Of a DNA stretch of 64,000 nucleotides, positions 1 through 9,170 are shown piece by piece. The stretch lies in the NCBI GenBank assembly GCA_031277535.1, contig JAITMD010000005.1:186001-250000 (forward strand). Reading direction: 5' to 3'. A model generated the notes under the pieces. The model searched no databases and was not told the DNA's origin. It saw only the letters and a program-made list of their open reading frames with translations. This DNA comes from Flavobacteriaceae bacterium. Lineage in GTDB: Bacteria; Bacteroidota; Bacteroidia; Flavobacteriales; Flavobacteriaceae. A program made the translations under genes and the position numbers. The number at the start of each line of letters is the position of its first letter. Position 1 is the stretch's first letter.

Positions 1-1319
1 AGATAGGTTCTCAATTAGTAGGAGTCTTATATATTTTAGATGAACCAAGTATAGGTTTACATCAAAGAGACAATGAGCGATTAATTAAATCATTAGAATC
101 TCTAAGAGATATTGGTAATTCTGTTTTAGTTGTTGAACATGACAGAGATATGATAGAACGTGCTGACTATGTAATTGATATTGGTCCACGTGCCGGACGC
201 TTTGGTGGAGAAATTATTTCTGCAGGTACACCAAAAGATTTATTGAAAGAACATACACTTACTGCACAATATATCAATGGTGAACGAAAAATCGAAATTC
301 CAACAGAAAGAAGAAAAGGAAATGGTAAAAAACTAATACTTGAAGGTGCTACTGGAAACAATTTAAAAGATGTATCTATCAGTATTCCTTTAGGAACACT
401 TACATGTGTTACAGGAGTTTCAGGTTCTGGTAAATCTACTTTAATTAACGGTACACTCTACCCTATTTTAAATACACATTTCTTTAATGCAGTTGCTAAA
501 CCACAACCTTACAAAAAGATTAAAGGAATAGAGCATATAGATAAAGTTATTTGTATTGATCAAAGTCCAATTGGTAGAACACCACGTTCTAACCCTGCAA
601 CTTATACAGAAGTTTTTTCAGACATTAGAAATCTTTACGCTCAAACTACTGAAGCTTCAATAAGAGGATATAAACCAGGGCGTTTCAGTTTTAATGTTAG
701 TGGAGGTCGTTGTGATACTTGTGAAGGTTCAGCTGTTCGAACAATAGAAATGGGTTTTTTACCTGATGTATATGTTGAATGCGAAACCTGTCAAGGGAAA
801 CGATTTAATAGAGAGACTTTAGAAATTCGTTATAAAGGCAAATCTATTTCTGATGTATTAGAGATGACAATTAGTGATGCTGTAGTTTTTTTTGAAAATA
901 TTCCAAAAATATATCGTAAATTGAAAACTATTAATGAAGTAGGTTTAGGTTATCTTACTTTGGGACAACAGAGTACTACTCTTTCTGGTGGAGAAGCACA
1001 AAGAATTAAATTAGCCACAGAATTGTCAAAAAAAGATACAGGTAATACCTTCTATATTTTAGATGAACCAACAACAGGTCTCCATTTTGAAGACATACGT
1101 GTATTAATGGAAGTAATAAATACCTTAGTAGAAAAAGGAAACACTATTTTGATTATAGAACACAACTTAGATGTAGTCAAATTAGCAGATTACATTATTG
1201 ATGTTGGATATGAAGGTGGTAAGAATGGAGGACAGATAGTCGCAACAGGAACTCCAGAAGAAATTATTAAAAACAAGAAAAGTTACACTGCTCAATTCTT
1301 AAAGAATGAGCTTAAATAA
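1..1319 (+). CDS. uvrA: UvrA, excinuclease ABC subunit A (3' part, 5' end outside window)
   Basis: UvrA is the damage-recognition ATPase of nucleotide excision repair; it acts as a dimer and loads UvrB at lesions. The reading frame is open from base 3, well before the first ATG at 150, so the gene runs off the left edge. The first visible residues include the Walker B/D-loop of the first ABC half ([17 protein letters not shown]). The second half follows with Walker [10 protein letters not shown], a zinc-binding module (CDTC about 18 residues before CETC), signature [12 protein letters not shown] and Walker [14 protein letters not shown]. The C-terminus is intact. The next gene starts 10 bp downstream on the same strand, so the two are probably cotranscribed. 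Function is certain from the motifs. Confidence 0.97.
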   Translation, partial: IGSQLVGVLYILDEPSIGLHQRDNERLIKSLESLRDIGNSVLVVEHDRDMIERADYVIDIGPRAGRFGGEIISAGTPKDLLKEHTLTAQYINGERKIEIPTERRKGNGKKLILEGATGNNLKDVSISIPLGTLTCVTGVSGSGKSTLINGTLYPILNTHFFNAVAKPQPYKKIKGIEHIDKVICIDQSPIGRTPRSNPATYTEVFSDIRNLYAQTTEASIRGYKPGRFSFNVSGGRCDTCEGSAVRTIEMGFLPDVYVECETCQGKRFNRETLEIRYKGKSISDVLEMTISDAVVFFENIPKIYRKLKTINEVGLGYLTLGQQSTTLSGGEAQRIKLATELSKKDTGNTFYILDEPTTGLHFEDIRVLMEVINTLVEKGNTILIIEHNLDVVKLADYIIDVGYEGGKNGGQIVATGTPEEIIKNKKSYTAQFLKNELK

Positions 1320-1329
1320 TAAATAGAAT

Positions 1330-2052
1330 ATGAAAGATGTTTTTGAAAACGAAGATGAAATGATCCAAGACAAGTTTAAGCAAAAATCTTGGAATGAAAT
1401 TAAAACAAACGATTCATGGGCAATCTTCAAAATTATGTCAGAATTTGTTGACGGTTATGAGAAGATGGGAAGAATTGGACCATGTGTATCTATATTCGGT
1501 TCAGCACGAACAAAAAAAGAAGATCCTTATTATAAATTAGCTGAAGAAATAGCTTTTAAAATCAGTAAAGCTGGTTATGGTGTTATTACAGGTGGAGGAC
1601 CTGGAATAATGGAAGCAGGTAATAAAGGAGCACATACTGGACAAGGAATATCAGTTGGTTTAAATATTGAATTACCTTTTGAGCAACATTTCAACCCTTA
1701 TATTGACCATGATAAGAACTTACAATTTGATTATTTTTTTGTTAGAAAAGTGATGTTTGTAAAATATTCTCAAGGGTTTGTTGTAATGCCTGGTGGTTTT
1801 GGAACTTTAGATGAACTATTTGAAGCTATTACATTAATTCAAACAAAAAAGATTGCTAAGTTTCCAATTGTATTAGTTGGATCTGAATTTTGGGGAGGTC
1901 TATTTGAGTGGGTTAAAAAAGTCTTGTTAGACAAACATAATAATATATCTGAAAAAGATATGGATTTAATTAAAATTGTAGACACGGCTGATGATGTAGT
2001 AGATGTAATTGATACTTTCTATAAGAAATATAATTTAAGACCTAACTTCTAA
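1330..2052 (+). CDS. LOG family protein (putative cytokinin riboside 5'-monophosphate phosphoribohydrolase type)
   Basis: This 240-residue protein has the Rossmann-like LOG fold. The nucleotide-binding stretch GGGPGIMEAGNKGA lies near residues 88-101, and the family signature PGGFGTLDELFE lies near residues 153-164; in characterised LOG enzymes these carry the catalytic Arg/Glu pair that releases the base from nucleoside 5'-monophosphates. The bacterial substrate is usually unknown, so 'lysine decarboxylase' labels on such genes should be ignored. It starts 10 bp after uvrA and ends in a strong hairpin, so it is the last gene of that unit. There is no sign of truncation. Confidence 0.9.
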   Translation: MKDVFENEDEMIQDKFKQKSWNEIKTNDSWAIFKIMSEFVDGYEKMGRIGPCVSIFGSARTKKEDPYYKLAEEIAFKISKAGYGVITGGGPGIMEAGNKGAHTGQGISVGLNIELPFEQHFNPYIDHDKNLQFDYFFVRKVMFVKYSQGFVVMPGGFGTLDELFEAITLIQTKKIAKFPIVLVGSEFWGGLFEWVKKVLLDKHNNISEKDMDLIKIVDTADDVVDVIDTFYKKYNLRPNF

Positions 2053-2063
2053 GTAAAGAAATT

Positions 2064-2101
2064 AAAAAGCGTTTAAGGTATTTAGTTCTTAAACGCTTTT
2101 T
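2064..2101. terminator. Bidirectional intrinsic terminator
   Basis: A perfect 14-bp stem (AAAAAGCGTTTAAG and its complement, 2064-2077 with 2088-2101) surrounds a 10-nt loop. The A/T flanks give a U-tract in both directions. It sits between the convergent LOG gene and the ktrA-like gene and can stop both. Confidence 0.85.
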
Positions 2102-2106
2102 CTATT

Positions 2107-2790
2107 CTAATCTGCTAATATTTTTTTAATATCTCTATTATCTCCATAGATAACCATAATATCTCCCTTATTAAGTACTGTTTCATAAGAAGCAATTCCT
2201 TGTACTTCATGAATCTTTTTACTTAATCCTAAGAAGTTCTGCTCCTCACAAATTTTTAAAGTAGTCAAAACAACTAAATTGTAATTTGTTCTGAATCCAA
2301 TTTCTCCTAAAGTTCTACCTGCAAAACGATCAGATACTCTAATCTCTACAATACTATAACGTCCATTAATCTCGTACGAGTCCACCACTCCTTTTATACA
2401 AAGTTTTTTTGCCCATCTTTCTGCTGTTTCTTCTTCAGGATGTACAATTTCATCCACTCCAATAGCTTGTAATACATTTTCATGTAAAGGTGTAATTGCA
2501 CGACTAATTAATCGCTTGACATTCAGATTTTTTAATACAGCTGTTGTCATAATATTAGCGCCTTGATCTTCACCAATAGCAACAATTACAGTATCTGTAT
2601 TTGCTAAAGGCAAACCAGTCATCATATATTGATCTGTAGAATCTAAACAAATAGTATGAGAAATTTTATCTTTATTTGCATCTACACGAGTCATACTTTT
2701 ATCTACTCCTATTACTTCATTACCTTGCTCTGTAAGCTTTTGAGCTAAAGAAGCTCCAAAGTTTCCTAATCCAATAATAATATATTTCAT
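2107..2790 (-). CDS. K+ uptake regulatory subunit, TrkA/KtrA family
   Basis: This cytoplasmic 227-residue RCK protein gates a Trk/Ktr potassium channel subunit in response to bound nucleotide. The N-terminal RCK_N Rossmann domain (about 1-125) begins with the dinucleotide loop GLGNFGASLAQ, followed by an acidic residue in the EVIGVDK strand. The C-terminal RCK_C domain (about 135-220) ends in a beta-rich stretch (GDIMVIYGDNRDIKKIL). The length fits a single-RCK KtrA rather than the double-length E. coli TrkA. It follows the channel subunit gene by 13 bp, which fixes the pair. The ATG start is directly at the Rossmann strand. Confidence 0.92.
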   Translation of the reverse strand: MKYIIIGLGNFGASLAQKLTEQGNEVIGVDKSMTRVDANKDKISHTICLDSTDQYMMTGLPLANTDTVIVAIGEDQGANIMTTAVLKNLNVKRLISRAITPLHENVLQAIGVDEIVHPEEETAERWAKKLCIKGVVDSYEINGRYSIVEIRVSDRFAGRTLGEIGFRTNYNLVVLTTLKICEEQNFLGLSKKIHEVQGIASYETVLNKGDIMVIYGDNRDIKKILAD

Positions 2791-2803
2791 AAATGTCTTC
2801 TTT

Positions 2804-4585
2804 CTAATTTATCAATATTTCCTCTGTAGGATATCTATAATTTGTCAATCTTTCTTTCTTAGTCATTGCTATCAAAATAGTAAGCATACTCACTCTACCT
2901 ATAAACATTAGCATAATTAAAGTTACCTTACTCGGATCACTAAGTTTAGATGTAATTCCTGCAGACAATCCAGAAGTACTATAAGCAGAAAATGCCTCAT
3001 ATGCCAATCTAACTAAATCTATTGTAGGTTCAAAAATCGTTAAAGCAAAGATAGCCATTCCAACGACTAAAAGTGATAAAATAATAATTGCAAATGCTCG
3101 ATTAACAGATAGAGCATCTACTTCTCTTCTGTATACTTCAATACGTGATTTACCTTTAGCTAAGGTCCAAATATTAAGTACTGCTATTGCAAAAGTACTC
3201 GTTTTTATCCCTCCTCCTGTTGAAACAGGTGAAGCTCCAATCCACATCAATAAAATAATAACTAAAAAAGTAGGTACATAAAACATATTATTATCTACAG
3301 TGGCAAAACCAGCTGTACGAGGTGTAGTGGCTGTGAAAAAAGCTGTTACCCACTTTCCAAAAGATCCATGTTCAGCTAATGTGTTATTATACTCTAATAA
3401 ATAAATCATCACGGTTCCTCCTACAATTAATACTCCTGTTGTAATTAAAATAATTCTTGTACTAAGATTTATTACATGGGGTACATAAGTAACCGTACCT
3501 TTTAAACTAAAAGGTAGAATTCGATTAATAATTAGATGTTTTACATATTTATAAATATTAAAAACAATCGGAAACCCTAATCCTCCCATTATAAATAAAA
3601 AGGATATAATCAAGTGTAAGGGATAATTGAAACGATATTCAAAGGTATAAAGGTTCTCTGGTAAGGTTGAAAAACCTGCATTACAAAATGCAGATACAGC
3701 ATGAAAAATGGAAAAGAAAATTCGCTCATATATACTTGCAAAATGCTGTCCTTTGATACTAATAAAGATTGCAATCATACCTATGACCTGGATGATTCCA
3801 GAAATAATAATAATTCTTTTTAACGTTGCAAAAACATCTCCTAATTTATCAATATAAGACATATCTTGTAAGACTAACTGATTTCCATAAGAAGCCTTAC
3901 CTCTAAAAAAGAAACTAAAATAACTTGCAATAGTCATAATACCCAATCCGCCGCATTCCATCAAAAATATCATAACTGTTTTTCCAAAAATAGTAAACTG
4001 TCCACCAATATCAATAGTAGAAAGCCCTGTTACACATACAGCACTTGTTGCGGTAAACAATGCATCAATATACCTCAAACTCCCAGGAGTTACAGTGGCT
4101 TTTGGAAAAGAAAGCATAAAAGCTCCAATGAAAATAATAAGTAGAAAACTTGTTATAAACAACTGAGCAGGATTCATACGTGTCTTATTAAGATTTAGTT
4201 GCAGGGTTGAAAACTCACGAACTACCATTACAAATACAGCAAAAAATATAATAGCATTACTATCAAAAAATCGATTCGTATGTTCTGGTTGCCATCGTAT
4301 TACAATAAGTAATGCAAATAATAAAACACTTCCAATATCAAATATTTTAACACCTATACTGTTAATGGAATCCCTAAAATAATATCTTCTAAAAATAGCT
4401 ACTATTCCAACAGTTACACAGATATTGTATAAAACATTAAGCTCTTTATGATAATTATTTAATGTACTAAAACCTAAATCATAGATTAAAATAAACAAGG
4501 TTAAAAAGCTTAATATGAATGGTAAACGAATTAAAACATACTTTATTCGTTTCCAAATATGATCCTTAAGGCGATATAACGGCAT
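2804..4585 (-). CDS. K+ uptake channel subunit, TrkH/KtrB family
   Basis: This 593-residue polytopic inner-membrane protein carries the four membrane-pore-membrane repeats of the Trk/Ktr/HKT superfamily. All four selectivity-filter glycines are present: TGLST near residue 183, AGFST near 300, AGFAT near 424 and AGITS near 541. About 100 N-terminal residues with extra hydrophobic segments precede the first repeat, so it is longer than a minimal KtrB. The ATG lies 1 bp after the stop of the upstream DUF3037 gene, and the RCK subunit follows, so all are likely on one transcript. Role: K+ import driven by ion gradients and regulated by the RCK protein. Confidence 0.93.
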   Translation of the reverse strand: MPLYRLKDHIWKRIKYVLIRLPFILSFLTLFILIYDLGFSTLNNYHKELNVLYNICVTVGIVAIFRRYYFRDSINSIGVKIFDIGSVLLFALLIVIRWQPEHTNRFFDSNAIIFFAVFVMVVREFSTLQLNLNKTRMNPAQLFITSFLLIIFIGAFMLSFPKATVTPGSLRYIDALFTATSAVCVTGLSTIDIGGQFTIFGKTVMIFLMECGGLGIMTIASYFSFFFRGKASYGNQLVLQDMSYIDKLGDVFATLKRIIIISGIIQVIGMIAIFISIKGQHFASIYERIFFSIFHAVSAFCNAGFSTLPENLYTFEYRFNYPLHLIISFLFIMGGLGFPIVFNIYKYVKHLIINRILPFSLKGTVTYVPHVINLSTRIILITTGVLIVGGTVMIYLLEYNNTLAEHGSFGKWVTAFFTATTPRTAGFATVDNNMFYVPTFLVIILLMWIGASPVSTGGGIKTSTFAIAVLNIWTLAKGKSRIEVYRREVDALSVNRAFAIIILSLLVVGMAIFALTIFEPTIDLVRLAYEAFSAYSTSGLSAGITSKLSDPSKVTLIMLMFIGRVSMLTILIAMTKKERLTNYRYPTEEILIN

Positions 4586-4586
4586 C

Positions 4587-4961
4587 TTATAAAACTAATT
4601 CTTCAAATAAATTATTAAATAGTATTTCTAAATCTAAAGTCATACCAGGATGAGGCCGAGAAGCCTGAATGCAAGAACTTTTAACAGCTGTCAACCAACG
4701 GAAACGCTCTGCAACATCCATTTGTGCTATTGGGCTATCTTTTGCTGTTCCTTTAGCAATTTGAAAAAAAGCATTTACATGACAAACCAATTGCTCATAA
4801 TCTACTTCTGAACAAAAACATTTTATTAATTCCTCTTTCAAATGGAATTCAGCCTTAATATAGCGTTTAGATTTGCAAAATAAAATAACACCAATATTAA
4901 TAAACTCCTCTCTCTCTACCTTAGGAACAAAACGTATTACTGCATATTCATATACCAGCAT
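4587..4961 (-). CDS. DUF3037 family protein
   Basis: This 124-residue protein has the DUF3037 pattern: an N-terminal YEYAVIRFVPKVEREEFINIGVILFC stretch followed by a helical half with FRWL near the centre. The molecular function of the family is not known. Its start overlaps the end of the HipA-like kinase gene by 14 bp, implying translational coupling, and its stop lies 1 bp before the K+ channel gene. A DUF3037 gene next to a HipA-like kinase is, from memory, a recurring pair in Bacteroidota. Whether the two form a toxin-antitoxin-like or regulatory pair is inference. No signal peptide or membrane segment is visible. Confidence 0.75.
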   Translation of the reverse strand: MLVYEYAVIRFVPKVEREEFINIGVILFCKSKRYIKAEFHLKEELIKCFCSEVDYEQLVCHVNAFFQIAKGTAKDSPIAQMDVAERFRWLTAVKSSCIQASRPHPGMTLDLEILFNNLFEELVL

Positions 4962-5748
4962 TTCTTATCTTATTTGCTTCATTAATAAATAACTCTGAAT
5001 GATCTCTTCTCATTTTTAAAAATGAAAAATATACATTTCTTATTTCTTCAGAACTAAATTCGCTTTCCTCCCATTCTAACCAATCTTCAGGTAAAGTCCA
5101 AACAATAGCATGCAATAACTCATCAGTAAGTAATTGTTTAAACTCCTTATCTACTTGATTTAAATGCTCAGCCTGATGTAACAATACATGATCTTTTATA
5201 AATGGAAATGGTGTTAAAGCACTTTTCTCCCAATTAGTAAAAGAATGGTGAAAATAAAAAGCTGCACCATGATCAATTAACCAAAGTTCTTTATGCCACA
5301 TCAACATATTCGTATTTCTATAGGTACGATCAACATTTGTAATATATGCATCCAACCATACTATTTTAGAAGCAAGTAATGAATCTATTTTTTGTGCTTC
5401 AGGATCATAGGTTAATGCTCCTGACAAAAAATGTAAAGCCATATTAAGTCCTTTACTAAATTGCAATAAATCTTGAATTTCTTCATCGCCTTCAGTTCTT
5501 CCAAAAGCTTCATCCAAATCTGCAAAAACAAGCTCTGGAACTGCCAAACCAAGTTCTTTAGCAATCAATCCTCCTAAAACTTCTGCTATTAACATTTTGA
5601 CTCCATGCCCTGCTCCTCTAAATTTCAACACATACTTGAAATCATCATTTGCTTCTGCTAACGCAGGTAATGATCCTCCTTCTCTTAAAGGAGTAATATA
5701 TCGAGTAACAGAAACTCTACGCAACGATAAATCTTTGTCTTCCATCAT
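4948..5748 (-). CDS. HipA-like kinase domain protein (HipA_2 type)
   Basis: This 266-residue soluble protein resembles the compact HipA-like kinase family. After a short N-terminal region (TRYITPLREGGSLPAL) comes FKYVLKFRGAGHGVK, with the ATP-binding Lys of a P-loop-like strand. A catalytic-loop candidate LDAYITNVDRTYRNTNML lies near residues 129-146 (Asp and Asn of a kinase active site), and a DFG-like IDHG lies near 160. True HipA toxins are about 440 residues with an N-terminal subdomain 1 that is missing here. There is no HipB-like HTH gene nearby; the partner is DUF3037. It heads the kinase-DUF3037-KtrB-KtrA run. The phosphorylation target is unknown. Confidence 0.75.
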   Translation of the reverse strand: MMEDKDLSLRRVSVTRYITPLREGGSLPALAEANDDFKYVLKFRGAGHGVKMLIAEVLGGLIAKELGLAVPELVFADLDEAFGRTEGDEEIQDLLQFSKGLNMALHFLSGALTYDPEAQKIDSLLASKIVWLDAYITNVDRTYRNTNMLMWHKELWLIDHGAAFYFHHSFTNWEKSALTPFPFIKDHVLLHQAEHLNQVDKEFKQLLTDELLHAIVWTLPEDWLEWEESEFSSEEIRNVYFSFLKMRRDHSELFINEANKIRNAGI

Positions 5749-5786
5749 AAGGTTTCCCTAAAAAAGTGTGCAATATTAAACAAAAA

Positions 5787-5810
5787 ACTCTTACCAAATA
5801 GGGTAAGAGT
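5787..5810 (-). terminator. Terminator of tag
   Basis: A 9-bp stem (ACTCTTACC with GGTAAGAGT) and 6-nt loop, followed on the minus strand by a T-rich tract, lies 4 bp after the tag stop. It separates tag from the HipA-like gene, so that gene should have its own promoter in the short gap. Confidence 0.8.
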
Positions 5811-5813
5811 ATA

Positions 5814-6374
5814 TTATTCACTAATCTTATTCTTTTTTAATTTTAATTCTTGAATCTTAGAATAAATCTCACAAGTCTCCTGATGGGCTCCCTCTAAATA
5901 CCCCATGCTCATTAAAAATTCATTCACAATCTCTCCTCCAACAAACTTGAAATACTGTTTGAATAGCTTTACCCAAGCCTCCAAACTTATGCCTCTATGA
6001 GAATCTAACCATGCTTTAAAACTACCAAATTCTTTTTGTAATAACAAGATTTGATTTGCATTATAGATAACAGCATTAATTTTTAATTTATTCCTAATAA
6101 TCCCAGAGTTACTCATTAACTCTAAATACTTATCCTCTCCATAAGAAGCAATACAAGCAACATCATATTGATCAAAGGCTTTATAGAAATTATCTCTCTT
6201 CTTAAGAATTGTAGTCCAGCTCAATCCTGCTTGGTTTATCTCCAAAACCAAACGCCCAAATATCTCATTATCATTAAATAATTCAATTCCATATTCATAG
6301 TCATGATAATATTTATTAGGATCTATTGAGTCACTCGCTAATGCATTACAGAACTCACAATAAGTTTTAGCCAT
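5814..6374 (-). CDS. tag: DNA-3-methyladenine glycosylase I
   Basis: Tag removes 3-methyladenine from alkylated DNA to start base excision repair. The 186 residues match the usual family length (E. coli about 187). Family motifs seen are CEFC at the N-terminus, YYHDYEYG near residues 22-29, the core FGRLVLEINQAGLSWTTIL near 40-58, FVGG near 143, and a C-terminal HxxxC. The N-terminal Cys/His and C-terminal His/Cys form the zinc site in characterised members. The upstream gene starts only 13 bp before it, so the two may be cotranscribed. A hairpin follows the stop. Confidence 0.92.
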   Translation of the reverse strand: MAKTYCEFCNALASDSIDPNKYYHDYEYGIELFNDNEIFGRLVLEINQAGLSWTTILKKRDNFYKAFDQYDVACIASYGEDKYLELMSNSGIIRNKLKINAVIYNANQILLLQKEFGSFKAWLDSHRGISLEAWVKLFKQYFKFVGGEIVNEFLMSMGYLEGAHQETCEIYSKIQELKLKKNKISE

Positions 6375-6387
6375 TAATTATTTAATA

Positions 6388-6786
6388 TTATAATACTGTT
6401 ATTTTTGCATCTTCCAACATCTTTCTTAACTTCATCTTACTTTCTGGTGTTTTATAACCATAAACCTCTCTAATTTTTCGATTGTTAAGTTTTATAGTAA
6501 CCTTAACTCCCATTGCTTTTGGCATCTTAACATATTTGATATCATATTTTTCAATAGTATCTATCGCTGTATTTACTAAAAAGTTTTTATATACTAAATA
6601 TAGAAAAACAGCCGCTACAATTATAAAAATATAATCCATTTCATTCACTCCATCCCAATTAATCATATAAATACGAATAGCTGCCATAAGTAGAATAAGT
6701 GAAGACATAATTCTTGAAGAAGTTAATCTTCCCTTGTAATTATCTGTAATATGTATCTGCTTTGTTTCTTTATTAAATGAAATCAT
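6388..6786 (-). CDS. Hypothetical membrane protein with two predicted TM helices
   Basis: I do not recognise this 132-residue protein. It starts with a polar strand-like stretch (ISFNKETKQIHITDNYKGR) and has two hydrophobic segments near residues 27-45 and 50-70. A basic, strand-rich C-terminal half (VKVTIKLNNRKIREVYGY) could form a small PH-like or split-barrel domain on the cytoplasmic side. It lies 13 bp upstream of tag on the same strand and may share its transcript. No function can be assigned. Confidence 0.55.
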   Translation of the reverse strand: MISFNKETKQIHITDNYKGRLTSSRIMSSLILLMAAIRIYMINWDGVNEMDYIFIIVAAVFLYLVYKNFLVNTAIDTIEKYDIKYVKMPKAMGVKVTIKLNNRKIREVYGYKTPESKMKLRKMLEDAKITVL

Positions 6787-6922
6787 ATTTATGCTTTATA
6801 AATTCTTAAAAAACAAATCTACTATTTATTATCTAAATAATAAGTCAAGGCTTTGTTAGTATTTATTCTTTTTTACTTTATAAAAACAGTAAATACATCT
6901 TTACTTAATTTATAAACAAAAA

Positions 6923-6949
6923 AAGAAGAGCAATATTATTACTCTTCTT
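6923..6949 (-). terminator. Terminator of the 6955-7542 lipoprotein gene
   Basis: An 8-bp stem (AAGAAGAG with CTCTTCTT) with an AT-rich loop of 11 nt is followed on the minus strand by a run of T. It starts 6 bp after the stop codon. Confidence 0.75.
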
Positions 6950-6954
6950 CTATC

Positions 6955-7542
6955 TTATTTCTTCTTAAAGTATAAATATACCTTTTCTCCATTTAGTTTA
7001 TTATAATCAGACATATAATCCTCTATTCGTAAGTATCCTGCTTGAAAACCTATTTCTAAATTACCATTATAAACTGTCTTAATGTCTTTATAGCGTTTGA
7101 TTTCTGGTGAAACTTCTTCTTCTATTGCTGTAGGTTTTCTCCAATTATATTCTTTTATTGTACTTTGTAGAACACCTTCATTTAGTAAAGAATTAGAACT
7201 CATTGTTCTTGGTGAAGTAAAAGAAAGGATACAATCCATTTTTTTACTCTCATATCTAAAATTTAAATAAACAATAGAATCTATTACATTCTCATTTTTT
7301 TTAAAAATTGTTATTAAATCATTTTCCTTACATTTTGCAGAAGAAGTGACCAATCCAACTGGACGATCTCCAATCTTATTACCAACATACTGGTAATACC
7401 CTCCCCCTAAATCTTTAGCATCTTTCAAAGGAAAGTATTTTTGAGAAAAAATTGGATCAACTTCTTGCTTTCCATTATCATCACTCTTTGAGCAAGCAAC
7501 AAAAGCTATAACTGCTGCAAAAATTACTACTACTTTTTTCAT
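6955..7542 (-). CDS. Hypothetical lipoprotein
   Basis: The 195-residue product has a lipoprotein signal (MKKVVVIFAAVIAFVAC, lipobox Cys 17) followed by the Ser/Asp-rich SKSDDN, a typical Bacteroidota lipoprotein export signal that sends proteins to the cell surface. The mature part is beta-rich with no motif I recognise. It is a single-gene unit: a hairpin follows it and the next gene upstream (lpdA) has its own terminator. Confidence is high that it is a real lipoprotein and nil for function. Confidence 0.7.
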   Translation of the reverse strand: MKKVVVIFAAVIAFVACSKSDDNGKQEVDPIFSQKYFPLKDAKDLGGGYYQYVGNKIGDRPVGLVTSSAKCKENDLITIFKKNENVIDSIVYLNFRYESKKMDCILSFTSPRTMSSNSLLNEGVLQSTIKEYNWRKPTAIEEEVSPEIKRYKDIKTVYNGNLEIGFQAGYLRIEDYMSDYNKLNGEKVYLYFKKK

Positions 7543-7601
7543 TTATTGTCTGTTGAATTAGTTATTAGAAACAAATATATAAAATTATCTTAAAATAAAA
7601 A

Positions 7602-7629
7602 GGTTCAAGTAGAATAACCTACTTGAACC
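7602..7629 (-). terminator. Terminator of lpdA
   Basis: A perfect 10-bp stem (GGTTCAAGTA with TACTTGAACC) and 8-nt loop is followed on the minus strand by a T-rich tract, about 27 bp beyond the lpdA stop. Confidence 0.85.
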
Positions 7630-7656
7630 CTTCTTATATTATTATATATAATGCTA

Positions 7657-9060
7657 TTATACGTGTAATGCTCTATTATCAGTAGCAGCTAAAGCAGCTT
7701 CTTTTACAGCTTCAGCAAACGTTGGGTGAGCATGAGACATTCTTGACAAGTCTTCAGCTGATGCTCTATATTCCATAGCTACAACTGCCTCAGCAATTAA
7801 GTCAGCTACACGTGCTCCAACCATGTGAATACCTAAAATCTCATCCGTATTTTTATCAGCTAAAATCTTAACCAACCCATCAGTTTCAGCACTTGCTCTT
7901 GCACGTCCTAAAGCTTTGAATGGAAAGCTTCCAGCTTTATACTCTCTTCCTTCAGCTTTTAATTGTTCTTCTGTTTTTCCAACAGCTGCAACCTCTGGCC
8001 AAGTGTAAACAACACCAGGGATTAAGTTATAATCAATATGAGGTCTTTGTCCTGCAAGGTATTCAGCTACCATTACTCCTTCTTCTTCTGCTTTATGAGC
8101 CAACATAGCTCCACGAACTACATCACCTATAGCATAAATATTAGAAGCAGATGTTTGTAAATGATCATTTACCTCTATTTGTCCTCTATCTGTAACTTTT
8201 ACTCCAGCTTTTTCAGCATTCAATCCATCAGTATATGGACGACGACCTACTGCTACTAAAGTATAGTCTCCCTCTAAAGTAATAATTTCTCCTTTTTTAT
8301 CTTCAGCAGACACTTTCACTACATCTCCCTCACGTACAACACCTTGTACTTTGTGAGATACATAGAACTTCATACCTTGTTTTTTCAACACTTTAGTCAA
8401 CTCTTTAGAGATAGCACTATCCATTGTAGGTAAAATTCTATCTGCAAACTCTACTACAGATACTTGAGCTCCTAAACGCATATAAACTTGACCTAATTCT
8501 AATCCGATAACTCCACCACCGATGATGATTAAGTGTTTAGGAACTTCAGGTAGTTTTAAAGCCTCTGTTGAAGTAATGATTCTTTCTTTATCTAAAGTAA
8601 TGAATGGTAAAGTTGATGGTTTAGATCCTGTAGCAATAATTGAATGTTTTGCTTCAAATGTTTCTACACTTCCATCTCCTTTAGTTACATTAATAGTAGT
8701 TGCATTTTCAAATGATCCAACACCTTCAAATACAGTAATCTTATTCTTGTCCATTAAGTATTTTACTCCTGAACAAGTTTGGTCTACTACAGCTTGTTTT
8801 CTTTCGATCATTTTTGCTAAATCGAACTTAACCTCTCCTGTGATTTCAATTCCATGATCAGCAAAATGAGCCATTTCTTCAACATGGTGTGAAGATGCTA
8901 ATAATGCTTTTGATGGAATACAACCAACGTTTAGACATGTTCCTCCTAATGTAGCATATTTTTCTACAATAGCAGTTTTAAATCCTAATTGTGCACAACG
9001 GATTGCTGCAACATATCCTCCAGGTCCTGAACCGATTACAACTACGTCAAATGAATTCAT
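7657..9060 (-). CDS. lpdA: Dihydrolipoyl dehydrogenase (E3)
   Basis: This flavoprotein reoxidises dihydrolipoamide in the pyruvate, 2-oxoglutarate and branched-chain dehydrogenase complexes and the glycine cleavage system, reducing NAD+. The 467 residues match the family length. Seen: FAD-binding GSGPGG at 10-15, redox-active pair Cys42/Cys47 (GGTCLNVGC), NAD-binding GGGVIGLELG near 180, the second FAD motif YAIGDV near 310, and the C-terminal active-site AHPTFAEAVKEA with His445 and Glu450. No E1/E2 genes flank it, so it is probably shared between complexes. A TACCTTTG -7 box about 40 bp upstream suggests a single-gene transcript. Confidence 0.97.
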   Translation of the reverse strand: MNSFDVVVIGSGPGGYVAAIRCAQLGFKTAIVEKYATLGGTCLNVGCIPSKALLASSHHVEEMAHFADHGIEITGEVKFDLAKMIERKQAVVDQTCSGVKYLMDKNKITVFEGVGSFENATTINVTKGDGSVETFEAKHSIIATGSKPSTLPFITLDKERIITSTEALKLPEVPKHLIIIGGGVIGLELGQVYMRLGAQVSVVEFADRILPTMDSAISKELTKVLKKQGMKFYVSHKVQGVVREGDVVKVSAEDKKGEIITLEGDYTLVAVGRRPYTDGLNAEKAGVKVTDRGQIEVNDHLQTSASNIYAIGDVVRGAMLAHKAEEEGVMVAEYLAGQRPHIDYNLIPGVVYTWPEVAAVGKTEEQLKAEGREYKAGSFPFKALGRARASAETDGLVKILADKNTDEILGIHMVGARVADLIAEAVVAMEYRASAEDLSRMSHAHPTFAEAVKEAALAATDNRALHV

Positions 9061-9096
9061 AATATTTTTTATTTTATGTTGTTTTTATCTAAAACA

Positions 9097-9104
9097 CAAA
9101 GGTA
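9097..9104 (-). promoter_or_regulatory. Candidate -7 box of lpdA
   Basis: On the minus strand this reads TACCTTTG, an exact match to the Bacteroidota TAnnTTTG -7 consensus. It is 36 bp before the lpdA ATG. No clear -33 TTG is seen. Confidence 0.6.
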
Positions 9105-9170
9105 CACTTTTTATAAATTTAGTACCTACTGCGACTCAAAATCTTTTCTTAATATTCAGACAATATAGAA

